Positions 1-8,346 of a stretch of 64,000 bases of DNA are shown one piece after another. Origin of the DNA: Holdemania massiliensis (GTDB lineage Bacteria; Bacillota_I; Bacilli_A; Erysipelotrichales; Erysipelotrichaceae); NCBI RefSeq assembly GCF_022440805.1, contig NZ_JAKNTK010000001.1:2294001-2358000 (forward strand). Reading direction: 5' to 3'. Below the pieces are notes generated by a model. It was not told the DNA's origin. It ran no database searches and saw only the letters and a list, made by a program, of their open reading frames with translations. The position numbers and the translations under genes were made by a program. Each line of letters opens with the position of its first letter. The stretch's first letter is position 1.

Positions 1-315
1 GATCGCACCTTCCTCAATGGTTACATTTTTCGAGATAATAACACTAGGATCTATTAAAGTTGCAAATTTTACATTTCCTAATTTTTCGATGACAGCTTTT
101 CTCGTTTTAGCAAATCCGATAGCGCACACAAAATACGCATCTTGATATTTCTCAACACAATTGCTAGTCCCAAGAACTACATAACCATTAACATTCTTGC
201 CTTGGATTTCGGGTTATCATCCACAAATCCAAGGAGATTCCATATCTGTTCCATGGTATTGATTCGCTCAACGAGGCTGCTTGCTCTACAATAATTAAAT
301 CTTTAAGCAATTCAT
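1..315 (-). pseudogene. Broken PglD/NeuD-like sugar O-acyltransferase (5' part only)
   Basis: Reading leftwards, the conceptual product runs KDLIIVGAS, then LVERINTMEQIWNLLGFVDDN, then GKNVNGYVVLGTS and ATLIDPSVIISKNV, which is the Rossmann-like start and early left-handed beta-helix of a NeuD/PglD-type acyltransferase. No single frame carries it. The frame changes near 285-287 and again near 209-213, and about ten residues after the VGAS turn, where the nucleotide-binding loop should be, are missing. Each shift can be repaired by adding one G to a GG pair on the coding strand. It lies 40 bp downstream of an intact pglD-like gene in the same direction and continues beyond the left edge. It may be a decayed duplicate, or a real gene damaged by base-calling errors near a contig end. 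Confidence 0.65.
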
Positions 316-354
316 GCCACCAACCTTTCAGTGGCAAAAACAGCCTGTTTTCTC

Positions 355-984
355 TTATGTTTTGAGGTGAGCAGGTATACCGATATATACCCCTCCCCCC
401 GAAATTTCTTTGACTACAACAGCCCCTGCGCCTATCACGGTATTCTCTCCTATTGATATATTATTTCGTACTGTAGCACCAATGCCTATGTGTGTACAAC
501 TTCCAACATGAACTGTTCCACCTAGTGTAGCATTGGGAGATACATGGACGTAGTCCCCTAACTGATTGTCATGTTCGATCACAGCGCAAGTATTAATGAT
601 GCAATGTTGACCAATCATAGCTTCAGGATTAATCACCGCTCCTGCCATAACAACACTACCGATGCCAATCTGTACTCCATAAGCAATCTGTGCAGATGGA
701 TGAACAAGAGTAACCCAATTCAATTTATGTTGCTCTGCTATTCTCTTGCGAATTTGATTATCTCCAATGGCAATCACAAAATCAGTTTCTCCATTGTTGA
801 GTTGCTCCAAATTACAACTCTTCCCAATAATTGGATAACCCATACAATCACCACCGACATTGTCATCCACAAAACAAATATCTTTATATCCACTCTTTAA
901 GGCAATGTCGGCTATCACTTTTCCATGACCCCCACCACCAATAATCACAAGTCGTTTATACATTGACTTGTACCGCGCTTTCAT
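355..984 (-). CDS. pglD: PglD-like acetyltransferase (UDP-4-amino-sugar N-acetyltransferase)
   Basis: The product has the two-part PglD architecture: an N-terminal nucleotide-sugar binding Rossmann-like domain (VIIGGGGHGKVIADI, residues 12-26, then CFVDDN) and a C-terminal left-handed beta-helix of hexapeptide repeats (IGIGSVVMAGAVI, IGENTVIGAGAVVV). The His in the CAVIEHDNQLGDYVHVSP stretch matches the catalytic base of the family. The likely reaction is acetyl-CoA dependent N-acetylation of UDP-4-amino-2,4,6-trideoxy-N-acetylglucosamine to UDP-diacetylbacillosamine, matching the dehydratase, aminotransferase and phosphosugar transferase upstream. It overlaps the transferase gene by 8-29 nt. 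The family N-terminus better fits a start at codon 8 (963); a GGAGG sits 12 nt before the longer start, so both remain possible. Confidence 0.85.
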   Translation of the reverse strand: MKARYKSMYKRLVIIGGGGHGKVIADIALKSGYKDICFVDDNVGGDCMGYPIIGKSCNLEQLNNGETDFVIAIGDNQIRKRIAEQHKLNWVTLVHPSAQIAYGVQIGIGSVVMAGAVINPEAMIGQHCIINTCAVIEHDNQLGDYVHVSPNATLGGTVHVGSCTHIGIGATVRNNISIGENTVIGAGAVVVKEISGGGVYIGIPAHLKT

Positions 985-1600
985 TCCCCATAAATTCCTC
1001 CATTGTTGCTGAGACTTCAGAGGAAATTCCTTCTCGTTTCAACACGACAAATATCGTCTTGAAAATTATTTTCATATCGAGCAACAGAGAAATATGATTA
1101 ACATAGTAGACATCTTTTTCAAATTTTTCTTCCCAAGTTAAAGAATTACGACCATAAGCCTGCGCATATCCTGTTAACCCTGGTCGTACATCATGTCTTT
1201 TTCTTTGTTCTTCACTATATCGAACTAAGTATTTGACTAAGAGTGGTCGTGGTCCAATTAGACTCATATCGCCTTTCAGTATATTAAACAGCTCCGGCAG
1301 CTCATCAAGGCTTGTACTTCTCAATATCCTTCCGTACTTATTCAGTCTTATATCGTCAGGGAGTAGATTCCCTTCTTTATCTTTTCGATTGTCCATCGTA
1401 CGAAATTTGATTAATTTGAAGATTCTTTCTTTTCCATCTTTTCCCTTCTTACCTGGTCTAAGTTGTATAAAGAAAGGATTGCCTCGCATCGCAATCGCAC
1501 CAAGAATCGTTAAAACAAGAAAGCCTGGCGATAATACAAGAATTGCCATGAGTGATAACACAAAATCTAAAGGTCTCTTCATATATTTTGCGTACATCAT
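956..1600 (-). CDS. pglC: Undecaprenyl-phosphate phosphosugar transferase, PglC/EpsL family
   Basis: A short monotopic sugar transferase of about 214 residues. It has one N-terminal hydrophobic segment after KRPLDF and the family blocks FKLIKFRTM, DELPELFNILKGDMSLIGPRP and RPGLTGYAQAYGRN. The Asp-Glu of the DELPE block is the catalytic dyad in PglC. It should transfer a phosphosugar, here probably phospho-bacillosamine, from its UDP donor to undecaprenyl phosphate on the inner membrane face and so start repeat-unit synthesis. It lacks the large N-terminal membrane domain of WbaP/WcaJ enzymes. The start at 1600 follows AAGAAGG by a few bases; the frame stays open to 1621, inside the preceding gene. 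It is flanked by the aminotransferase and acetyltransferase of the same pathway. Confidence 0.88.
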   Translation of the reverse strand: MMYAKYMKRPLDFVLSLMAILVLSPGFLVLTILGAIAMRGNPFFIQLRPGKKGKDGKERIFKLIKFRTMDNRKDKEGNLLPDDIRLNKYGRILRSTSLDELPELFNILKGDMSLIGPRPLLVKYLVRYSEEQRKRHDVRPGLTGYAQAYGRNSLTWEEKFEKDVYYVNHISLLLDMKIIFKTIFVVLKREGISSEVSATMEEFMGNESAVQVNV

Positions 1601-1608
1601 CAACCTTC

Positions 1609-2856
1609 TTACTCGAAACAAGCATGGATCATTACTATAATCTTATTCTGCTGCTCCACTGTCATCTTGTTATCACTCGGCAAGCATAATCCTCGATTAA
1701 AGATATCCATTCCAACATCCAATGGTTTACCATCTTTCCCTAGCATTCCACCCTGAATATAAGCATTCGTCTTTGCCCTGCCATTTCCTTCTCTTGTTAT
1801 AAAGCCATTCATCCGATATATTGGCTGCATATGCATTGGCTTCCATATCGGTCTTCCTTCTGCGTTGTACTTCGCTAAGGTTTCCAGAATTTCTGTAGGA
1901 CAGCTCTTTCCAGGTTCACTCACATACAATGCTTCCTGTTCTCCCCGCATTTGTTTACACATCGCTTCTGGATTGATAAGCATACAGCTTAACCAGAAGT
2001 TAGGTTCACTGTTCTTGGCATCATAGGGATTCATGGTTACAGGCAGATCCTTTAATCCCTCTTCATAGCGTTTGTAGATTGCTTTCTTCTGAGCGATATG
2101 TTCTTCCAAATAAGGGAATTGTCCTCTTACCACTCCCGCAATGACGTTACTCATCCGGTAATTGTAGCCTAATTCCTCATGTTGATACCAAAGTGCATTC
2201 TCTCTGGATTGGGTTGACCATTTTCTGACTTTGTTCGCTGCTTCTAAATCATCTGTAAGTAACATGCCTCCAGATGAGCCTGTGATGATCTTGTTTCCAT
2301 TAAAGGAAATACAGTTATACGTTCCAAAGGTTCCTGTTTGTATCCCTTGATAGGTCGCTCCCAAAGACTCTGCCGCATCTTCGATTATAATTGCTTTATG
2401 CTTCTCACAAATCGCTTTGATTTCATTCACTTTTCCTGGTGTTCCATATAAGTGTGCGACAACCACAACTCTTACTTCAGGATAGATCTCAAAGGCTTTC
2501 TCTAAGGCGACAGGATCCATATTCCATGTCTCATATTCCGTATCTATAAAGACTGGAACTCCGCCTTCATACACAACGGGATTTACAGTCGCATCAAAGG
2601 TCAAATCACTGCAGAATACTTTTTCTCCGGGTTTAACGCCTGCCAATTTTACAGCCATATGCAACGCCGCTGTCCCCGCGGATAAAGCAACCGCATAACG
2701 ACAGCCCACTTTCTCACAAGCAAGCTGTTCTACGACATTGATGTTTTCTCCCACTGTCGACATCCAATTTTTCTCATACGCTTCCTGCATGTACTTTAAT
2801 TCTTCTCCATGCATTGTTGGTGAAGACAGCCATACTTTTTCCTTGAATGGTTCCAT
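1609..2856 (-). CDS. pglE: DegT/DnrJ/EryC1/StrS aminotransferase (PglE/EpsN-like)
   Basis: A 415-residue PLP-dependent sugar aminotransferase. Recognisable parts are the AGTAALHMA substrate loop near residue 60, the PLP-contacting EDAAESLGA near 160-168 and the Schiff-base lysine in SFNGNKIITGSSGG near residue 190. Family members transfer an amino group from glutamate to a UDP-4-keto-6-deoxysugar. Two nucleotides separate it from the PglF-type dehydratase upstream, and the acetyltransferase and priming transferase follow, so the substrate is most likely UDP-4-keto-6-deoxy-GlcNAc. The sequence around the start (GGGGGTG, then ATG 10 nt later) sits inside the end of the dehydratase gene, so translation may be coupled. 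Confidence 0.9.
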   Translation of the reverse strand: MEPFKEKVWLSSPTMHGEELKYMQEAYEKNWMSTVGENINVVEQLACEKVGCRYAVALSAGTAALHMAVKLAGVKPGEKVFCSDLTFDATVNPVVYEGGVPVFIDTEYETWNMDPVALEKAFEIYPEVRVVVVAHLYGTPGKVNEIKAICEKHKAIIIEDAAESLGATYQGIQTGTFGTYNCISFNGNKIITGSSGGMLLTDDLEAANKVRKWSTQSRENALWYQHEELGYNYRMSNVIAGVVRGQFPYLEEHIAQKKAIYKRYEEGLKDLPVTMNPYDAKNSEPNFWLSCMLINPEAMCKQMRGEQEALYVSEPGKSCPTEILETLAKYNAEGRPIWKPMHMQPIYRMNGFITREGNGRAKTNAYIQGGMLGKDGKPLDVGMDIFNRGLCLPSDNKMTVEQQNKIIVMIHACFE

Positions 2857-2858
2857 TT

Positions 2859-4883
2859 CTATTTGACACCCCCTGCCATCACAACGGTTTTTTCCTCAGT
2901 TAACTTCTTTACTTTTCTCATCTCAATCTCATCCTGCTTCTTCTTTGGATGATAGGTTGGAATAATTTCAGAAACCAGCTGCTTAATTGTTGAGCTGTTT
3001 GTATAACTGGCTTCTGATAACACTTCAACTTGATTCATAAACTGTTCCACATCAAAAGCAATGGGCTTTGCGATATGAATCAATTGATTCGGAGTGGTTT
3101 GTAGCCCTTCTTCAGCCATTAGTTTCTCTTCGTATAATTTCTCACCGGGTCTTAATCCCGTATACTCAATCTGGATATCCACATTCGGCTTATAACCCGA
3201 CAGCTTAATCAGATTTCTAGCCAGGGTATCAATCTTCACGGGGTCTCCCATGTCTAAAACAAAGATTTCCCCTCCCTTGGCATAAGTTCCTGCTTGTAAG
3301 ACCAAGCTGACTGCTTCCGGGATTGTCATGAAGTATCGAATGATATCCGGATGTGTCACTGTCACCGGTCCACCTTCTGCGATTTGCTTTTTAAACAAAG
3401 GAATTACTGATCCATTGCTTCCTAACACGTTCCCAAATCGCACTGCCACAAACTCCGTTTTGACCTTATCCTCTTGAATCTCTTGAATTGGATTCCAGGT
3501 ATGCGACCAGAGCTGAGGAAGAAGCTGATAGCTTCCGGTCTGACTGATTTGATTCATACTCTGAATCACCATTTCACACAGCCTCTTACTTGCCCCCATG
3601 ATATTCGTAGGATTCACTGCTTTGTCGGTACTAATAAGGACAAATCGCTGACAACCATTCTTTAATGCCGCATAAGCTGTCTTATACGTGCCAATGACAT
3701 TGTTTTTAATCGCTTCATTCGGACTTCCTTCCATCAATGGCACATGTTTATGCGCTGCCGCATGATAGACAATATCCGGTTTATACATCTCAAAAACACT
3801 GTCAATTCTTCGACTGTCCCGAACAGAGCCTATTAAGACAACCAAGCTTAACTCTGGGTATTTCCGCTTCAATTCCTGTTCAATGTCATAAGCATTATTT
3901 TCATAAATTTCAAAAAGAATAAGTTGTTTAGGATGATGTCCTGCAATCTGTCGGCATAATTCACTGCCAATGGATCCACCACCCCCAGTGACTAAGATCG
4001 TTTTCCCTTTCAAGTGTTCAAAGATTTCATCCATATTGACTTGAATGGGTTCTCTTCCTAAGAGATCTTCCACGGCCACTTCTTTCATTTTAGAAAAAGC
4101 AACATCCCCATTCACCATCTGATAGATTCCCGGAAGCATCTTCAGCTCGCAACCGGTTTCTTTACAAATGTTTAGAATATCGCGTTTTGCTTCTGCTTTG
4201 GCACTCGGTATAGCCACTAGAATTTGTTGGATTTCATACTTCTCAACATTGACTAAGATATCATCCCGACCTCCGACAATCGGAATCCCATCAATGAAGC
4301 GACCCCATTTATTCGGATTGTCATCAATGATGCATTGGACTTTTCCTACATCAAATTCCGTTCGCTGCACATCTCGTAAGATTAGACGACCTGCATCCCC
4401 AGCTCCAATCAATAGGATGTTCTTTTCTTGTCTCTTCTTAGCCATTTTCTCTCTGCGGCTTCTTTCTAATAAAATAAACCGATAGGAGAAACGAATTCCA
4501 AGGATTAAACAGAATTGGATAATCATACCAAATAAGTAGTAAGACGTTGGCATCGGCTGAAAAAACGTCATGATCCCTAAACTATGAAGAATCCCGGCCA
4601 CTATCGTCGCGGCTGTAACTCTTAACAGTTCACTGTATCCTGCGAAACGCCATAAGCTGCGATAGAGCTTTAAACTGAAAAAGATAATTAAGCATACAAT
4701 CGTATAAACGGGCACGAATTGCATCCATGCATTCAAATAAATCGAAGGAATCCTTGTAAAATGACAATCAAAGCGAAACCATAAGGCAAGCAGATACGCT
4801 AAGTTCACAGCTAAAACATCATAAACAATCAGGTACAAAGAGATCACATGCCAGTGCTCAATCTTTCGCTTTCTTTCCTGCAT
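2859..4883 (-). CDS. pglF: Membrane UDP-GlcNAc 4,6-dehydratase (PglF/EpsC/CapD family)
   Basis: About 674 residues. Four or five membrane segments lie in the first ~130 residues. A CoA-binding-like Rossmann domain follows (NILLIGAGDAGRLILRDV), then the catalytic extended-SDR domain with the NAD motif TGGGGSIGSELCRQI and a serine block ISTDKAVNPTNIMGASKR. The catalytic Tyr of ordinary SDRs is replaced by Met (MGASK), as in PglF and other membrane-type inverting dehydratases. The C-terminus carries GLRPGEKLYEE. It should convert UDP-GlcNAc to the 4-keto-6-deoxy sugar, the first step of bacillosamine synthesis. ATG at 4883 is preceded by a strong GGGGGAG; an in-frame TTG at 4907 has none. Confidence 0.93.
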   Translation of the reverse strand: MQERKRKIEHWHVISLYLIVYDVLAVNLAYLLALWFRFDCHFTRIPSIYLNAWMQFVPVYTIVCLIIFFSLKLYRSLWRFAGYSELLRVTAATIVAGILHSLGIMTFFQPMPTSYYLFGMIIQFCLILGIRFSYRFILLERSRREKMAKKRQEKNILLIGAGDAGRLILRDVQRTEFDVGKVQCIIDDNPNKWGRFIDGIPIVGGRDDILVNVEKYEIQQILVAIPSAKAEAKRDILNICKETGCELKMLPGIYQMVNGDVAFSKMKEVAVEDLLGREPIQVNMDEIFEHLKGKTILVTGGGGSIGSELCRQIAGHHPKQLILFEIYENNAYDIEQELKRKYPELSLVVLIGSVRDSRRIDSVFEMYKPDIVYHAAAHKHVPLMEGSPNEAIKNNVIGTYKTAYAALKNGCQRFVLISTDKAVNPTNIMGASKRLCEMVIQSMNQISQTGSYQLLPQLWSHTWNPIQEIQEDKVKTEFVAVRFGNVLGSNGSVIPLFKKQIAEGGPVTVTHPDIIRYFMTIPEAVSLVLQAGTYAKGGEIFVLDMGDPVKIDTLARNLIKLSGYKPNVDIQIEYTGLRPGEKLYEEKLMAEEGLQTTPNQLIHIAKPIAFDVEQFMNQVEVLSEASYTNSSTIKQLVSEIIPTYHPKKKQDEIEMRKVKKLTEEKTVVMAGGVK

Positions 4884-4924
4884 TTTTTCTCTCCCCCTTT
4901 TCCCCAACTAAAAAACGACTCTTG

Positions 4925-5671
4925 TCAAAACCACAAAAATCGTTTCTTCTTTTTCTCTATTTCTTGATATTCTACTCGAATTTCTTCATTGCCTAGAAGT
5001 TTCCTTGGATTCTCTTCTGTCAATTGTTTCGCAACTCGCAATCCAAACTCTTCTTCGAGTAAGTCATATGCTTCCTTTAAAATTAAAGGACGATATTCAT
5101 TGTGGGCATCACTGGCAATGAAACTGATGAATCTATGTTCAATCATGGAAAACAAAACCTTCTTTGTTTCCTTCTTAAATAAACTGTTCTGATTCGACTG
5201 AAGCAAATAGCCTTCTTTTAACCATCGCAAGCAGAAATTAGGATCTTCTTGAACATAGTGATATCGTTCAGGATGAGCGATGATAATTCGATACTTCAAT
5301 GACAATTCATACAGAATCTCATCATATTCCTCTTTATAATCGTGGAATGGAAACTCAATGAGAATTGCCTTAGATTCCGCTAAGGTAAAGATGTCTCCCT
5401 GTTCCAATAATTCAGGCATCTCAGGATGAATATAGAGTTCATTCCCTAAGTGAAGCTTAATTGAACCTTGGTAAGCTTGTTTTAGTTCATTGAAGCGTTT
5501 CACTAATTCTGAGGCTTTAATCCGATACTCGCCATTCTTCATGAAATGGGGTGTCGTAATCAACTCTGTAATCCCATCTTCTTCAGCTTGTTTTAATAAA
5601 GCTAAGGATTCTTCTAAGCTTTGACTACCATCATCCACTCCTGGCACTAAATGGCTATGAATGTCAATCAT
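4925..5671 (-). CDS. cpsB: Tyrosine-protein phosphatase, PHP type (CpsB/YwqE)
   Basis: A 248-residue polymerase-and-histidinol-phosphatase-family protein. Metal ligands are visible in MIDIHSHLVPGVDDG (residues 1-15), TPHF near residue 41, the Glu of LGNELYIHPEM, AHPERYHYV and ASDAHNEYRP. Members are manganese-dependent phosphotyrosine phosphatases that remove phosphate from the tyrosine cluster of the partner BY-kinase. The gene overlaps the kinase gene by an ATGA and follows it directly, giving the usual CpsC-CpsD-CpsB phosphoregulation module of Firmicutes capsule operons. Confidence 0.93.
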   Translation of the reverse strand: MIDIHSHLVPGVDDGSQSLEESLALLKQAEEDGITELITTPHFMKNGEYRIKASELVKRFNELKQAYQGSIKLHLGNELYIHPEMPELLEQGDIFTLAESKAILIEFPFHDYKEEYDEILYELSLKYRIIIAHPERYHYVQEDPNFCLRWLKEGYLLQSNQNSLFKKETKKVLFSMIEHRFISFIASDAHNEYRPLILKEAYDLLEEEFGLRVAKQLTEENPRKLLGNEEIRVEYQEIEKKKKRFLWF

Positions 5672-6423
5672 TTCTTTTTGCCGCTTTTCTTATTCAATGA
5701 ACTTAGCAAATTCGTTTGTTTCTTTTTATTTGGAGCTTTCTTCTGACTGTCACTGTAACGATAACCATAGCTGTTGTAATACTTTTTCTGAACTGGCATC
5801 ATGGTCATGACAATCCCAATGACGTTGACTTGGGTCTGTTCTAACTGATCCTTCACTCTTAGTAATTCCTTACGGTCATTTCGATTGGAAGCACAGACAA
5901 GAATTGTTCCATCACAATAACTAGCCGCTACCACACCATCGGTGACTAAACCCACTGGAGGGCAATCCAACAAAATCAAATCATATTCTTCTCTTCGCTC
6001 ATCAATAAATACTTTTAACGCATTCGACTGAATGAACTCCGAAGCAAACGGAATCTTTGTCCCCGCTGTAATCACATCCACATGTTCATAAGGCTGTAAT
6101 ACAACCTCTTCAAACTCTGCTTGATGGCCAATAATATCTGAAATTCCCTTTTTATTCTTTAGCTTTAGTTTCTTATGGATCGTAGGCATTCTTAAATCTA
6201 AGTCAATCACAAGAACTTTCTTTTGAAGCTGGGCATAAACCATCGCTAAGTTTAAGACACAAGTACTTTTTCCCTCCTGTGCCGTTGTGGATATAATATT
6301 AATTACTTTCATATCCTTATCGAAATTGCGCATTAAGATATTGGTTCTTAAGGTACGATAAGCTTCCGATGCAGGAGCATCTGGATCCGTTAATGTAATC
6401 AATTCATCTCCTACTCTTAACAT
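5668..6423 (-). CDS. cpsD: BY-type tyrosine kinase (CpsD/YwqD)
   Basis: A 251-residue P-loop kinase of the capsule family. Walker A is in STTAQEGKSTCVLN (about 45-58), Walker A' is VLVIDLDLRMP (about 71-81) and Walker B is LILLDCPPVG (about 148-157). A C-terminal tyrosine cluster (KKYYNSYGYRYSD) is the autophosphorylation tail, followed by a lysine-rich end. Like other Gram-positive members it lacks its own membrane domain and would be activated by the cytosolic tail of the CpsC-like protein encoded just upstream. The start codon overlaps the stop of that gene (TAATG) and its own end overlaps the phosphatase gene, so the module is tightly coupled. Confidence 0.93.
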   Translation of the reverse strand: MLRVGDELITLTDPDAPASEAYRTLRTNILMRNFDKDMKVINIISTTAQEGKSTCVLNLAMVYAQLQKKVLVIDLDLRMPTIHKKLKLKNKKGISDIIGHQAEFEEVVLQPYEHVDVITAGTKIPFASEFIQSNALKVFIDERREEYDLILLDCPPVGLVTDGVVAASYCDGTILVCASNRNDRKELLRVKDQLEQTQVNVIGIVMTMMPVQKKYYNSYGYRYSDSQKKAPNKKKQTNLLSSLNKKSGKKK

Positions 6424-7124
6424 TACTCTGTCCCCCCTGCATTCATATCTGGAATCAAACCAATAATCGGATAATCAAAGATTTGTTTCATTTCTTCTTC
6501 TGTTCGAATGTTTCTGTCATTTAACAACAAATACATAATAATACACCCATCGATAACACAACCTATTAAAAATCCGAAAAGAGTGTTTGTTATATTTGAC
6601 GGGCTGGATTTCTTCTCGGGTACTTTGGCGGAATTTAGAACAGTGACATTTTCAATATTCATAATGGAATAGATTTTATCCTGGAACACACGGACAACTT
6701 CATTCGCGATTGTCGCAGCTTCTTTAGAATCTTTAGAAGTAACCGCAACCGTGATGACTTCTGTATCCTTCACTGAACTAATCTTAACAATCTTCTGATA
6801 CCCTTCAGTATCCAGATCATCTAACTTCAGATTTTGAATAACTTCATCACTAATCGCTTCACTTTTTAGGATTTCACTGTAGGTATTGACCAGCTTCTGT
6901 GATGTCTGAAGATCATTGTAGCTGATCTGTTGACTGTCTGGATTTGATTTCTGGACAATAATCAACTTTGCTTCTGCGGTATACTTCTTCGGTATCAGAA
7001 ACAGTGTTACTAAGGCGGCGACAATCGAGGTCGCCAAGAGGATCAAAGCAAAAGGTTTGAAATGCTTCTTCACAATTTCAAATACTCGTGAAAGATCAAT
7101 TTCAATTTCGTCGTTTTCGTACAT
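6423..7124 (-). CDS. cpsC: Chain-length/kinase-modulator membrane protein (CpsC/YwqC, Wzz-like)
   Basis: A 233-residue protein with two membrane segments, at about residues 20-41 and 180-202, enclosing an extracellular region, with a short cytosolic C-terminus. The first half matches the Wzz/CpsC fold (SRVFEIVKKHFKPFALILL, then IPKKYTAEAKLIIVQ) and the pre-TM2 motif is PEKKSSPSN, the Pro-rich signature of the family. It acts as the transmembrane activator of the CpsD kinase and helps set polysaccharide chain length. It has a good ribosome site (AGGGAGATAGAAA) and leads the CpsC-D-B module. Confidence 0.9.
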   Translation of the reverse strand: MYENDEIEIDLSRVFEIVKKHFKPFALILLATSIVAALVTLFLIPKKYTAEAKLIIVQKSNPDSQQISYNDLQTSQKLVNTYSEILKSEAISDEVIQNLKLDDLDTEGYQKIVKISSVKDTEVITVAVTSKDSKEAATIANEVVRVFQDKIYSIMNIENVTVLNSAKVPEKKSSPSNITNTLFGFLIGCVIDGCIIMYLLLNDRNIRTEEEMKQIFDYPIIGLIPDMNAGGTE

Positions 7125-7169
7125 TTTCTATCTCCCTTTTTCTCTTCTCTATAATAAAGAATCCTATCG

Positions 7170-8228
7170 TCAGGATCCTCCAAATTGATTTTGTATGTTT
7201 CTTTCTAATTGAACGATATTGGAACTAGGCTGATAGCTCTCATCCTCATAGATATTCCAATGAAGTTCTTTCGCTAAGTCTTCATAGTTTTCCATCATAT
7301 AGATTGGACTGAATCCATTGTATTCAATGACTTTCTCAATCGAATCCATCCCTTTTGATGGAATCTGAAATTGATCAATATGCTTTAGATCAAAATTTAA
7401 CAAAGAAGTAATATCATTTTTGACTTCATTATTTGTTAAGTTGGTCTCCACATACGGAAGCATTTCATCCACAATTTCCATTAATTCAAACACATTCTTT
7501 TTGGATAACTTCTCTAAGATTTTCAGAATCACTTCATTTTGTCTGTCCATGCGATGAAAATCATCATCCACTTCACGAATCCTACAATAACCCAGCGCTT
7601 GTTTTCCTTTTAAATGAAAGACATTTCCATCCCGAGTCGCTCCTAAATTCATGACTTTTGTAGCTAAAAGTCCATCGGGTAGTATTATATCTATACCACC
7701 GACTAAATCTACTAACGTTTCTAACGCTTCAAAACTAAAACCCACATATTGCGTGATATCTAAATCAAAGTTATAATTCAATGTTTTCACTGCCAGTTCT
7801 GGTCCGCCTCGCCAATGCGCATGATTTAATTTATCATAGTCATTGTAGGGATCTGGAATGTAAACTAGCGTATCCCGCTGCAAGGAGGTAATTTTTATCT
7901 TCTTGGAATCAAAATCCAAAGAGATAATCTTTGTGGCGTCAGAACGTTCCATTTCATAATTTTGCCATTGCGCAGTTTCTGCGTTATCAGAGCCGAATAC
8001 CGCAATATTCACAATGCGATGATTCTTGACTTGATCTAAGACTTCTTGGCTGATTAAAGCGTCTTCGTTAGAGAGTTTTCTGGAGCGGATCGTTCTATTC
8101 AATAAGGAATCGATATAGAGATTTCCGCCCAAAACTAGAATTAAGATTAAAAAAGCAAGAACACCTATTAGTATCAATAAGATCCTGGTTTTCTTGTCTT
8201 TCTTGGGAGTGTTTCTTTGTTTTTTCAA
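7170..8228 (-). CDS. LytR-CpsA-Psr (LCP) family glycopolymer ligase
   Basis: About 352 residues: a lysine-rich cytosolic tail, one membrane segment (ILLILIGVLAFLILILVLGG) and an extracellular LCP domain. The domain shows NIAVFGSDN, the arginine-containing SLQRDTLVYI and the QYVGFSFEALETLVDLVGGI helix that line the polyprenyl-phosphate pocket. LCP enzymes move lipid-linked glycopolymers onto the cell wall, so this one probably anchors the polymer made by the operon. The start chosen is TTG at 8228, with AAAGGA nine nt upstream. The frame is open to another TTG at 8255, but that codon lies inside the U-tract of a terminator and has no ribosome site. Confidence 0.88.
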   Translation of the reverse strand: MKKQRNTPKKDKKTRILLILIGVLAFLILILVLGGNLYIDSLLNRTIRSRKLSNEDALISQEVLDQVKNHRIVNIAVFGSDNAETAQWQNYEMERSDATKIISLDFDSKKIKITSLQRDTLVYIPDPYNDYDKLNHAHWRGGPELAVKTLNYNFDLDITQYVGFSFEALETLVDLVGGIDIILPDGLLATKVMNLGATRDGNVFHLKGKQALGYCRIREVDDDFHRMDRQNEVILKILEKLSKKNVFELMEIVDEMLPYVETNLTNNEVKNDITSLLNFDLKHIDQFQIPSKGMDSIEKVIEYNGFSPIYMMENYEDLAKELHWNIYEDESYQPSSNIVQLERNIQNQFGGS

Positions 8229-8253
8229 TGTGTCACATCCTTTAGTATAAAAC

Positions 8254-8277
8254 AAAAAAAGGTAGGCTCCGCCACCT
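8254..8277 (-). terminator. Intrinsic terminator in the leader between loaP and the polysaccharide operon
   Basis: On the minus strand the sequence forms AGGT-GGC, a GGA loop and GCC-T-ACCT (seven pairs with one bulge), followed at once by seven Ts. It lies 70-95 nt after the loaP stop and 26 nt before the LCP start, so it would stop most transcripts before the polysaccharide genes unless RNA polymerase has been made termination-resistant. A NusG-paralogue antiterminator gene directly upstream supplies an obvious candidate. Confidence 0.8.
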
Positions 8278-8329
8278 CAAGCTTACGATGAGTTTGTAAA
8301 AGATGATCTCGGATGAATTAAAAGTGCCG

Positions 8330-8345
8330 AAACAACTATTTGTTT
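8330..8345 (-). promoter_or_regulatory. Small leader hairpin just after the loaP stop (possible LoaP recognition element)
   Basis: On the minus strand AAACAA, an ATAG loop and TTGTTT form a six-pair hairpin directly downstream of the loaP stop codon. LoaP proteins are known to need an RNA hairpin in the operon leader. That this particular hairpin serves as the site is inference from its position only. Confidence 0.3.
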
Positions 8346-8346
8346 T

